A stretch of DNA of 5,972 nt from DATCVR01 sp036566745. Its GTDB lineage: Bacteria; Actinomycetota; Actinomycetes; Jiangellales; Jiangellaceae. The notes under the pieces are model-generated. The model was not told the DNA's origin and did no database searches. It was given only the letters and a program-made list of their open reading frames with translations. A program made the position numbers and the translations under genes. The stretch spans positions 1 through 5,972 of the forward strand of contig DATCVR010000316.1 in assembly GCA_036566745.1 (NCBI GenBank), read 5' to 3'. Each line of letters opens with the position of its first letter. Position 1 is the stretch's first letter. Shown piece by piece: positions 1-5,972 of the stretch.

Positions 1-420
1 CAGCTCGATCTTCTCGGCGTCGGGAACGGTGAACGGGTCGATGTCGTAGGCCGAGACCCAGGTGACGTCGGGGTGGACCGGCTCGTCGGCCAGCTCGACC
101 TTGACCGGGCTCAGCTCACTGGCCACCTTGGCCAACTCGACGGCCTGTTCGGCCGTGCGCACGGCCTCGTCGGTGGTGAGGTCGACCGCGGCGGCGAAGC
201 CCCAGGTGCCGCGGTAGAGGACGCGCACCGCGAAGCCGACGTCCTCGCCGTCGTGACTGCCCTCGAGCCGGGCATCGCGCAGCGACAGACCCTGGGACCT
301 GATGCGCTCGAGCCGGAAGTCGGCATGTTCGGCGCCGAGGTCGCGAGCGCGCTGGAGAGCGGCATCGGCGAGCGAGCGCATCGGCAGGGCCATGAACGCT
401 GGATCGATCTCGTGTACCAC
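1..420 (-). CDS. tldD: TldD/PmbA-family metalloprotease, N-terminal part (cut by window edge)
   Basis: The first 140 codons of a gene running off the left edge. The residues fit the N-terminal domain of TldD/PmbA proteins: a short 'IDPAF' lead, the helix 'LADAALQRARDLGAEHAD', the strand 'FRLERIRSQGLSLRDARLEG' (about residues 35-54), then 'GFAVRVLYRGTWGFAA' (about 62-77), where the family's glycine-rich strand lies. Known of the family: TldD pairs with TldE/PmbA to form a cytoplasmic zinc protease that cleaves unfolded or modified peptides, for example in maturation of microcin B17 and degradation of the antitoxin CcdA. The zinc motif HExxxH lies further downstream and is not visible here, so activity cannot be judged. 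The start is uncertain. I chose GTG at 420 because family members begin a few residues before 'IDP', but the nearest purine-rich site (GGAGG) is 19 bases upstream, which is too far to be ideal. GTG at 462 and ATG at 393 are alternatives. The gene begins 32 bases after ybdD and may be co-transcribed with it. Confidence 0.85.
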   Translation of the reverse strand, partial: MVHEIDPAFMALPMRSLADAALQRARDLGAEHADFRLERIRSQGLSLRDARLEGSHDGEDVGFAVRVLYRGTWGFAAAVDLTTDEAVRTAEQAVELAKVASELSPVKVELADEPVHPDVTWVSAYDIDPFTVPDAEKIEL

Positions 421-452
421 CTGGGCGAGCCTAGCCGAGCCTCCGGCGATGA

Positions 453-671
453 TCAGCAGCACCTTCCTTGGGGGTTGCGCTCCTGCCAGTCGCTGCGATG
501 ACGCCAGTAGTCCCGCTCGGTCATCGGCGTGGAGGCACATCCGGTGCGCCGGTGATGGTCGAGGTATTGCTGGTACGCGTTCTCACCCAGCACGCCGCGG
601 ACGTACCACGAGGTGCCGCGCCACCACGTCCGCAGCCGCGCCGAGACGGCACCTGATGCGGCGGGGCTCAC
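453..671 (-). CDS. ybdD: YbdD/YjiX family small protein, CstA partner
   Basis: A 72-residue protein of the YbdD/YjiX (DUF466) family. Visible hallmarks are an N-terminal 'WWRGTSWYVRGVLGENAYQQYL' type segment (W and R before G-x-x-x-Y-x-x-Y), an H-rich middle ('DHHRRTG'), 'TPMTERDYWRHR', and the diagnostic C-terminal tail 'RCC'. Family length is about 65-70 residues, which matches. I start it at GTG 671 rather than at the upstream ATG at 713. The GTG overlaps the cstA stop codon as GTGA, has GGAG seven bases upstream, and gives the family length; the ATG would add 14 arginine/proline-rich residues and overlap cstA by 46 bases. Known context: in E. coli, ybdD follows cstA and yjiX follows btsT (yjiY), and these small proteins are linked to pyruvate uptake by their large partners. 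The biochemical role is not well established. The paired terminal cysteines could bind a metal or be redox-active, but that is inference. Translation is probably coupled to cstA. Confidence 0.9.
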   Translation of the reverse strand: MSPAASGAVSARLRTWWRGTSWYVRGVLGENAYQQYLDHHRRTGCASTPMTERDYWRHRSDWQERNPQGRCC

Positions 672-2950
672 CGGCGCGCTCCGGCCAGTCGGTCGTCGCC
701 GTGTTCGGTCCACTGGGCTTCGAGCTCCCGCTCCGCGGCTGTGGGCACGAGGCCGGCCGGCGCGTAGATGCGCGAGACGACGGGTGGGTCCTCGGCGCTG
801 GGGCTCCCGCCGCGGCGCAGCGAGCGCACGGTGGCGATCACGGCGGCGGCGATGACGATCAGCGTCAGGACGACGAAGACGATCGACAGGGTGCCCTGGA
901 TGAACGTGTTGCGGACCACTGCCTCCATCGCCTCCACGGTGCCGGCGGTGCCGAAGCTCGTCTCACCGGCGTCGAGGGCGTCCTTGAAGGCGTTGTGCTG
1001 GGCCCAGTACCCGATGCCCGGCACCGGGGAGAAGATCTTGTACATCGACGCCGTGACGGTCACCACCGTGGCGAACGTGAGTGGCACGATGATCACCCAC
1101 AACCTGCCGAACCGCCCACGACGTGCGGCGATGGCCAGGCACACGGCCAGCGCGATCGCGGCCAGCAGCTGGTTGGCGATGCCGAACAGCGGGAACAGCG
1201 TGTTGATCCCGCCCAGCGGATCGGTGACGCCCATGACGAGGATCGCGCCCCACCCGGCCACCATGATCGCCGTGCACAGCCAGGCGCCCAGCCGCCACGA
1301 CGTGTCGCGGAATCGGGGCATGACGTTGCCCAGGCTGTCCTGCAGCATGAAGCGCGCCACCCGGGTACCGGCGTCGACGGCGGTGAGGATGAACAGCGCC
1401 TCGAACATGATCGCGAAGTGGTACCAGAAGCTCATCAGCCCGGTCCCGCCGATGAGCCCCTGCATGATGTGGGCCAGCCCGACGGCCAGCGTGGGCGCGC
1501 CGCCGGTGCGCGAGACGATGCTCTCCTCGCCGACGTTCTGGGCGGTCTGTTGCAGCAGCTCGGGGGTGACGTCGACTCCGGCGAGGCCCAACGAGGAGAC
1601 GAACGCCGCAGCACCCTCGACCGTGCCGCCGGTGACCGCCGCCGCGGAGTTCATCGCGAAGTAGATGCCGCGGTCGATGGAGATCGCCGCCACGAGCGCC
1701 ATCACCGCGACGAACGACTCCATGAGCATGCCGCCGTAGCCGATGAAGCGGGTCTGGCGCTCCTTCTCGATGAGCTTCGGCGTGGTGCCCGAGGAGATCA
1801 GCGCGTGGAAGCCGGACAGCGCGCCGCAGGCGATGGTGACGAACAGGAACGGGAAGAGCGGGCCGGACACCACGGGTGAGTCCGAGCGTCCGGCGAACTC
1901 GCTGATGGCCGGCACGTCGATCTCCGGACGCACGAGCACGATCGCCACGGCCAGCATGACGATCGTGCCGATCTTCATGAACGTGGACAGGTAGTCGCGC
2001 GGTGCGAGCAGCAGCCACACCGGCAGGACGGCCGCGACGAAGCCGTAGATGATGATGCCCCACGCGATCGTCGTACGGTCGAGGGTGAACAGGTCGGAGC
2101 CCCAGGACGTCTCGGCCACCCAGCCGCCGGCGATGATCGCGAACATGAGCAGCCCGAAGCCGATCAGCGACACCTCGGCGATCTTCCCCGGCCGGAGGTA
2201 CCGCAGGTAGACGCCCATGAACAGGGCGATCGGGATGGTCATCGCGACGGAGAACACACCCCACGGGCTCTCGCCGAGCGCGTTGACGACGACGAGCGCC
2301 AGGATCGCCACGATGATGATCATGATCGTGAGGGTGGCGATCAGCGCGGCGGTTCCGCCCACGCGGCCGAGTTCGTCGCGGGCCATCTGTCCCAGCGACC
2401 GCCCGCCACGCCGCATCGAGAAGAACAGCACGAGGTAGTCCTGCACCGCGCCGGCGAGCACGACGCCGACGATGATCCACAGGGTCCCGGGCAGGTAGCC
2501 CATCTGCGCGGCGAGCACCGGCCCGACCAGCGGCCCCGCTCCGGCGATGGCCGCGAAGTGGTGGCCGTAGAGCACCCGCCGGTCGGTGGGCATGTAGTCC
2601 TGGCCGTTCTCCTTGTACTCCGCGGGCGTCGCGCGGCGGTCGTCCGGCCGGGTGATCTTCCGCTCGATGTAGGTCGAGTAGAAGCGGTAGGCGATGAAGT
2701 ACGTACACACGGCGGCGAAGACGAACCAGATCGCGTTGACGGTCTCGCCTCGGACGATCGCGAGCATCACCCACGCCACCCCACCGAGCAGCCCGATGGC
2801 GGACCACACGGCGATGCGGGCGGGCGTCCAGCGCCGGCGGTCGGCCTCGATCACCTCGGGGTCGAGGGCGACCGGTGGCAGATCGGGGTCCTGGACGAGG
2901 ACGTCCGCGTCGTTCGGGGACAGACCGTCACGTTCCGGTGTCTGGGTCAT
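668..2950 (-). CDS. cstA: CstA-family carbon starvation protein / pyruvate-peptide transporter
   Basis: A complete 760-residue multi-pass inner-membrane protein of the CstA family, slightly longer than E. coli CstA (about 700). Residues 1-45 are a hydrophilic acidic N-terminal extension. Membrane segments begin at about 47-66 and 72-90 and continue to about 690-720, followed by a hydrophilic tail. Family signatures are visible: 'GHHFAAIAGAGPLVGP' at 129-144, 'CGALSGFHALISSGTTPK' at 385-402, 'FEALFILTAVDAGTR' at 516-530, and 'PLGGINTLFPLFGIANQ' at 588-604. The CstA N-terminal domain (about 45-430) and the 5-TM domain (about 480-620) are both present, and nothing is broken. Known of the family: CstA is induced on carbon starvation and imports pyruvate, and peptide uptake is also reported; its paralogue BtsT is a pyruvate/proton symporter. 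Which substrate this one carries cannot be read from sequence. The ATG at 2950 has GGAG five bases upstream. The gene follows the sugar importer operon after 133 bases and overlaps ybdD by four bases. Confidence 0.96.
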   Translation of the reverse strand: MTQTPERDGLSPNDADVLVQDPDLPPVALDPEVIEADRRRWTPARIAVWSAIGLLGGVAWVMLAIVRGETVNAIWFVFAAVCTYFIAYRFYSTYIERKITRPDDRRATPAEYKENGQDYMPTDRRVLYGHHFAAIAGAGPLVGPVLAAQMGYLPGTLWIIVGVVLAGAVQDYLVLFFSMRRGGRSLGQMARDELGRVGGTAALIATLTIMIIIVAILALVVVNALGESPWGVFSVAMTIPIALFMGVYLRYLRPGKIAEVSLIGFGLLMFAIIAGGWVAETSWGSDLFTLDRTTIAWGIIIYGFVAAVLPVWLLLAPRDYLSTFMKIGTIVMLAVAIVLVRPEIDVPAISEFAGRSDSPVVSGPLFPFLFVTIACGALSGFHALISSGTTPKLIEKERQTRFIGYGGMLMESFVAVMALVAAISIDRGIYFAMNSAAAVTGGTVEGAAAFVSSLGLAGVDVTPELLQQTAQNVGEESIVSRTGGAPTLAVGLAHIMQGLIGGTGLMSFWYHFAIMFEALFILTAVDAGTRVARFMLQDSLGNVMPRFRDTSWRLGAWLCTAIMVAGWGAILVMGVTDPLGGINTLFPLFGIANQLLAAIALAVCLAIAARRGRFGRLWVIIVPLTFATVVTVTASMYKIFSPVPGIGYWAQHNAFKDALDAGETSFGTAGTVEAMEAVVRNTFIQGTLSIVFVVLTLIVIAAAVIATVRSLRRGGSPSAEDPPVVSRIYAPAGLVPTAAERELEAQWTEHGDDRLAGARR
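679..682 (-). promoter_or_regulatory. Ribosome binding site deciding the ybdD start
   Basis: GGAG on the minus strand, inside the last codons of cstA, seven bases before GTG 671. Together with the GTGA overlap it supports the GTG start over the ATG at 713. Confidence 0.6.
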
Positions 2951-3083
2951 CGTCGCTCCATCCGGCCGCCTGCGTTGACGCGCCGCACTGTAAACAAGGG
3001 CGAAACGTCACGGATACGAGCGCGCCGGTGAGAGCGGCGAGCGGTCGGCGTGGCGCGGTGAGTGGTCGTGGGCGGCCCTCCGC
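2951..3083 (-). other. Intergenic region between the sugar permease gene and cstA
   Basis: A 133-base non-coding gap, the longest in the window. On the minus strand it should hold the end of the importer operon and the leader of cstA. I see no clear intrinsic terminator: the best inverted repeat is CGCGCC/GGCGCG (3052-3057 with 3021-3026), six base pairs around a 25-base loop with no following T-run. The part nearer cstA (about 2985-3016) is noticeably richer in A and T than the rest and carries the candidate promoter and operator listed separately. It is therefore unclear whether cstA has its own promoter, is read through from the importer operon, or both. Confidence 0.6.
2987..3012 (-). promoter_or_regulatory. 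Candidate cstA promoter (-10) with imperfect palindrome upstream
   Basis: On the minus strand, TACAGT (2992-2987) fits the TAnnnT form of a -10 box and lies 36 bases before the cstA ATG. Upstream is the imperfect palindrome CGTGACGTTTCG (3012-3001), in which 8 of 12 bases are symmetric around ACGT with CG at both ends, a layout seen in LacI-family operators. No good -35 hexamer sits 16-18 bases upstream of the -10 (the bases there read ATCCGT or TATCCG). The promoter is therefore weak by eye, and the operator idea is only an inference from symmetry and position. Confidence 0.25.
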
Positions 3084-3995
3084 TCAGCCCTTGACCGAGC
3101 CGCCGAGGATGCCGCGGACGAAGAAGCGCTGGAGCGCGAAGAACACCACCAGCGGCAACAGCATGCTGATGAACGCCGCAGCCGTCAGCAGGTGCCAGCC
3201 CTGGCCGAGGGAGTTCACCAGCCCGGCGATGGTCACCGTCATGGGCGCCACGTCGGGTGTCCCGCCCACCAGGATCAGCGCGACCAGCAGGTCGTTCCAG
3301 ACGAACATGAACTGGAAGATGACCAGGGACGCGATCGCCGGCACGCTCAGCGGCAGCGCCAGCCGGAAGAACGCCGTGGTGGGGGAGGCGCCGTCGATGT
3401 AGGCGGACTCGAACATCTCCTTGGGCAGCGCACCGAAGAAGTTGCGCAACAGGAAGATCGCGAACGGCAGCCCGAAGCCGGTGTGTGCCAGCCACACCGC
3501 CAGGAACGACCCGGTGATGCCGAGGTCGGTGGTGAGCTGCAGCACCGGGATGAGCGCCGCCTGCAACGGCACCACCAGCAGCCCCACCACCAGGACGAAC
3601 AGCGCGTCGCGGCCGGGGAACTTCATCCATGCGAAGGCGTACGCGGCGAACGCGGCCACCATCACCGGGATCACCGTGGCCGGGATCGCGATGAACAGGC
3701 TGTTGAGGAAGCTCTGGCCCATGTTCTGCTGGTCGAGGACCTGCTCGTAGTTGGCCAGGGTGAACTCGAAGGGCAGCGTGAACGCCGTCCACCAGCCGGT
3801 GGTGGCGGTCTCGGCCTGGGGTCGGAACGAGCTGACGAACAACGCGACGGTGGGCAGCAGCCACACCACGCTGGCGACGACCAACGTGAGGTGCAGCGGC
3901 AGCCGGCCCAGCCACCGGCGCCGGCTGGGCGGCAGCGGCCGGCCGGGCACGGGCGTCCTGGTCTCTGGCGCGACACGTTCGGGCACCGCGGTCAT
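3084..3995 (-). CDS. aglG: Sugar ABC transporter permease, MalG/AglG type
   Basis: A complete 303-residue inner-membrane permease of the carbohydrate-uptake class of ABC importers. After a basic, proline-rich cytoplasmic lead (1-32), six membrane segments can be placed near 33-55, 93-120, 130-152, 157-174, 205-232 and 270-292. The cytoplasmic EAA loop that docks on the ATPase is at about 186-209: E186, 'IDGAS' at 190-194, then 'FFRLALPLSVP' at 199-209. The C-terminus 'RFFVRGILGGSVKG' is typical of MalG-like subunits, which usually end in G-[ST]-V-K-G. The ATG at 3995 overlaps the stop of the upstream permease as ATGA and has AGGAGG seven bases upstream, so the start is secure and translation is likely coupled. 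The frame stays open further upstream, but that part is a shadow of the first permease. The name aglG rests on its partner's resemblance to AglF and on gene order; substrate is not proven. It is the last gene of the operon, with no ATPase or glycosidase following. Confidence 0.93.
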   Translation of the reverse strand: MTAVPERVAPETRTPVPGRPLPPSRRRWLGRLPLHLTLVVASVVWLLPTVALFVSSFRPQAETATTGWWTAFTLPFEFTLANYEQVLDQQNMGQSFLNSLFIAIPATVIPVMVAAFAAYAFAWMKFPGRDALFVLVVGLLVVPLQAALIPVLQLTTDLGITGSFLAVWLAHTGFGLPFAIFLLRNFFGALPKEMFESAYIDGASPTTAFFRLALPLSVPAIASLVIFQFMFVWNDLLVALILVGGTPDVAPMTVTIAGLVNSLGQGWHLLTAAAFISMLLPLVVFFALQRFFVRGILGGSVKG

Positions 3996-4954
3996 CGGAT
4001 CGCCTCCTGGGCCCGGAACCGGCGGATGTTGACCAGCATCACCGGGATGATCGCCAGCAGGAGGAGCACGGCCACGGCGGCCGCGGCACCGGCGTCGCCG
4101 TTGGTGAAGCGCTCGCGGTAGAAGAGGCTGGCCATCACCTCGGTGTCGTAGTTGCCCGCGGTCATGACGAACACGATGTCGAAGGTCTTCAGGGCGGTGA
4201 TGACGATCGTGGTGCCGACCACCGCGAGCGTGGGCATCAGAAGCGGCAGGATGATCCGGAAGAACACCTGGAGCTCGTTGGCACCGTCGATGCGTGCGGC
4301 CTCCAGTAGGTCGTTGTCGATGCCCTTGAGCCCGGCGGAGAGGATCACCATCGCGAAGCCGACCCACATCCACACGCCCACGATGATGATCATGAACGTG
4401 TTCCGCGGCCATTCGGTCAGCCACGACACCGGCTCGGCACCGACCGCCCCGAGTGCGGCGTTGAGCGTCCCGACCTCGGGGTCGAAGGCGTACATGAAGT
4501 TCCAGATCACCCCGGCGGCGACGAAGCTGATGGCCAGCGGCAGGAAGATCAGCGCCTTGACACCGGTCTCGTAGCGCACCCGGTCGGCCAGCACGGCGAT
4601 GATCAGCCCGAAGACCAGGACCGCACCAGTGAACACGATGATCCACAACGCATTGTTCGCCAGCACCTGAGCGAACCCGTTCTCGCCGAACAGCTCGGTG
4701 TAGTTGTCGAGCCCGACGAATTCCCGGGAGCGCTTGTCCATCAGGCTCAGCACCGCGGTCTTGATCGCCGGGTAGATGAGGAACACGCCGAGGAACGCGA
4801 CGCCCGGCAGCAGCCACAGCCAGGGCCGCACCGTGCGCCGCCGGCGTTCGGGCACGAGCCTCAGCAGGCGCTCGATGGCGAGGACGTACAGCACCGTGGC
4901 CGCCGGCACCCCGACCACCACGATGATCGCGGTCGAGATGTTGTCCTGGTCCAT
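3992..4954 (-). CDS. aglF: Sugar ABC transporter permease, AglF-like (MalF type)
   Basis: A complete 320-residue permease, the partner of the downstream MalG-type subunit. It has an extra N-terminal membrane helix (about 9-28) followed by a basic stretch 'PERRRR' (35-40). Core helices lie near 44-62, 101-122, 133-154, 187-206, 242-262 and 288-310. The EAA loop that contacts the ATPase is at about 218-241: 'EAARIDGAN' at 218-226, then 'FFRIILPLLMP' at 231-241. The segments 'RPWLWLLPGVAFLGVFLIYP' (43-62), 'KALIFLPLAISFVAAGVIW' (133-151) and 'GFAMVILSAGLKGI' (199-212) match, from memory, AglF of the rhizobial alpha-glucoside importer better than classic MalF. This suggests di- or oligosaccharides such as sucrose, maltose or trehalose, but specificity lies in the binding protein. 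The ATG at 4954 has GAGGA six bases upstream. The gene follows the binding-protein gene after 49 bases and overlaps the next permease by four bases. Confidence 0.92.
   Translation of the reverse strand: MDQDNISTAIIVVVGVPAATVLYVLAIERLLRLVPERRRRTVRPWLWLLPGVAFLGVFLIYPAIKTAVLSLMDKRSREFVGLDNYTELFGENGFAQVLANNALWIIVFTGAVLVFGLIIAVLADRVRYETGVKALIFLPLAISFVAAGVIWNFMYAFDPEVGTLNAALGAVGAEPVSWLTEWPRNTFMIIIVGVWMWVGFAMVILSAGLKGIDNDLLEAARIDGANELQVFFRIILPLLMPTLAVVGTTIVITALKTFDIVFVMTAGNYDTEVMASLFYRERFTNGDAGAAAAVAVLLLLAIIPVMLVNIRRFRAQEAIR
4003..4008 (-). promoter_or_regulatory. Ribosome binding site of the second permease gene
   Basis: AGGAGG on the minus strand, seven bases before ATG 3995 and within the last codons of the first permease gene. 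It is a near-perfect Shine-Dalgarno sequence, and it fixes the start despite the long open frame upstream. Confidence 0.75.
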
Positions 4955-5003
4955 TCACGCTCCTCGGGTCGGGGCCGCCGGCGGGTGGATCGGGACCTAC
5001 GGC

Positions 5004-5972
5004 TCATTCCTCGTAGGCGGACTCCTGGACGCTGTCGAGGTTCTCGAGGATGCTGTCGAGGTCGTCGGGGTTCTTGACGTAGTCGAGGACACCGGTGAAG
5101 AACGCGCGGTTCATCTCGGCCGGCATCTTGTCCGAGCCGTCGAAGCGGATCTCGTCGGCGCCCACGAGGATCTCCGCCGATCGGCGGGAGGTGTCGTCGG
5201 GGTAGGCGTCCAACGGGACGTTCTGGTTCGCCGAGATCGCCGCCCCGCGCTCGACCCAGATCTGCTGGGCCTCGGGGGTGACCAGGTACTCCATCAGGGC
5301 CTGCGCCTGTGGGGTGTCGTTGAACATCCCGAACAGGTCGCCGGCGTAGACGACGCCGTTGTGCTCCATGGCCGGCATCGAGAAGAAGTCGTACGTGGTG
5401 CCGGCCTGGGCGACGCCCGGGTTGTTCTCCTCGAAGAAGCTCGTGATGAAGCTGGCCTGGTGGTGCAGGAGGCAGCCGGGCGGTTCGGCGAAGAGGCAGT
5501 CGCCGCCGTTGCCGAACGGGGTGTTGAGCACGGCGTCGGGGCCGCCGCTGACGTAGGCCGGGTCGGTGGCCCAGTCGCCGAAGGCCTCCCAGGCGGCCTT
5601 GATCTCGTCCGAGCTCCACTTCAGCTCGCCCTTGACCCAGTCGTCGTACACCTCGGGACCGGACTGCCGGATGACGAAGTCCTCGATCCAGTCGGTGGCC
5701 GGCCAACCTGTGTCGCCGCCGCTCTCCAGGCCGATGCCCCACGGCGTGACGCCCGCGGCAGAGGCGTCGTCGACCAGGCTGGTGAGGGAGTCCCAGTCTT
5801 CCGGCACCTCGTAACCCCCGGCTTCGAAGGCGGCGGGGTTGTACCAGATCAGCCCCTTCACCGAGGTCCGGATGAAGATGCCCACGAGCTCGTCGTCGAC
5901 GGTGGCGTCGGCGATGATCCCCTCGTTGTAGTCGGACTCGAGGACGTCGAGCACGTCCTGCGCGAGCGGCTT
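5004..5972 (-). CDS. aglE: Sugar ABC transporter substrate-binding protein, C-terminal part (5' end outside window)
   Basis: The last 322 residues of an extracellular solute-binding protein, family 1 (MalE-like), cut at the right edge. The signal peptide and lipoprotein cysteine would lie beyond the window. Visible features are the binding-protein hinge region 'SVKGLIWYNPAAFEAGGY' at about 37-54 of the fragment, followed by 'VPEDWDSL' (56-63), where family members often read VP-x-T/D-W-D-E/S-L. Aromatic residues that could stack on sugar rings are W78, W90 and W95 (fragment numbering). A helical C-terminal lobe contains 'ALMEYLVTPEAQQIW' (about 215-229). The protein is acidic, as is usual for exported actinobacterial binding proteins. 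Cysteines at 149 and 157 of the fragment flank 'LFAEPPG' and could form a disulfide outside the cell. It is the first visible gene of the importer operon and delivers sugar to the two downstream permeases. The aglE label comes from gene order and the AglF-like partner, and the actual sugar is unknown. The GTG at 5954 is internal, not a start, since the reading frame continues to the edge. Confidence 0.9.
   Translation of the reverse strand, partial: KPLAQDVLDVLESDYNEGIIADATVDDELVGIFIRTSVKGLIWYNPAAFEAGGYEVPEDWDSLTSLVDDASAAGVTPWGIGLESGGDTGWPATDWIEDFVIRQSGPEVYDDWVKGELKWSSDEIKAAWEAFGDWATDPAYVSGGPDAVLNTPFGNGGDCLFAEPPGCLLHHQASFITSFFEENNPGVAQAGTTYDFFSMPAMEHNGVVYAGDLFGMFNDTPQAQALMEYLVTPEAQQIWVERGAAISANQNVPLDAYPDDTSRRSAEILVGADEIRFDGSDKMPAEMNRAFFTGVLDYVKNPDDLDSILENLDSVQESAYEE

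Noticed and set aside
302..1879. A 525-codon open frame on the plus strand, antisense to cstA, ybdD and the tldD start.
   Set aside because: Its product is an R/G/H/D-rich low-complexity sequence with no recognisable domain. It lies opposite well-supported genes, and the high third-position GC of cstA naturally removes stops from this antisense frame.
2217..2438. Short plus-strand frames rich in M/I/T opposite cstA, and similar ones opposite the permease genes.
   Set aside because: The M/I/A/T-rich composition is what the antisense of alanine/valine/isoleucine-rich membrane helices produces. They have no family features.
963..2807. A 614-codon minus-strand frame inside cstA.
   Set aside because: It is an out-of-frame reading of cstA made of R/G/A/H repeats, whereas the cstA frame carries the family signatures throughout.
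3021..3057. Inverted repeat CGCGCC/GGCGCG downstream of the second permease gene as a terminator.
   Set aside because: The stem is only six base pairs, the loop is 25 bases, and no T-run follows on the minus strand. Repeats of this size are expected by chance in such GC-rich DNA.
3084..4958. A single 624-codon frame that would fuse the second permease to an upstream extension.
   Set aside because: Only the part from ATG 3995 encodes a permease. The upstream portion is an arginine-rich shadow of the first permease, and the AGGAGG site and ATGA overlap fix the start at 3995.
4955..5003. Possible RNA hairpin in the 49-base gap between the binding-protein and first permease genes, which could set unequal expression.
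   Set aside because: The best symmetry is CGCCGGCG, a palindrome with no loop, with weak flanking pairing, so no stable stem-loop can be supported by eye.

Overview
The window is a dense, GC-rich (about two-thirds GC or more by eye) stretch of bacterial chromosome. Every gene I can support lies on the minus strand, so the genes are read from right to left. The strong G/C bias at third codon positions, the GTG starts, the 4-base stop/start overlaps and the protein sequences suggest a high-GC actinobacterium. I cannot name a genus. The same base bias produces many long open frames without stops on both strands; apart from the six genes below I consider them shadows.

Right part (5972 to 3084): a three-gene sugar ABC importer operon. 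It begins with the C-terminal 322 residues of an extracellular solute-binding protein, whose 5' end lies outside the window. Two complete inner-membrane permease genes follow. The first permease resembles AglF of the alpha-glucoside importer AglEFGK more than generic MalF. The genes are packed tightly: a 49-base gap between the binding protein and the first permease, then an ATGA overlap between the two permeases. No ATPase or sugar hydrolase follows the permeases.

Middle (3083 to 453): a 133-base gap with a weak candidate promoter/operator, then cstA (a 760-residue carbon-starvation / pyruvate-peptide transporter). Its small partner ybdD (72 residues, ending in RCC) is joined to it by a GTGA overlap. 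cstA-ybdD is a well-known conserved pair.

Left end (452 to 1): a 32-base gap and then the first 140 codons of a TldD/PmbA-family metalloprotease gene, cut by the window edge. It may be read with cstA-ybdD.

Together the window holds two nutrient-uptake modules, an ABC importer probably for oligosaccharides and a CstA importer for pyruvate or peptides, followed by a peptidase-family gene. All of these are known families. I found no convincing evidence of a new system, mobile element, RNA gene or CRISPR array. The observations worth a second look are modest: the missing ATPase, the corrected ybdD start, a candidate operator upstream of cstA, a cysteine pair in the binding protein, and the unclear start and co-transcription of tldD.
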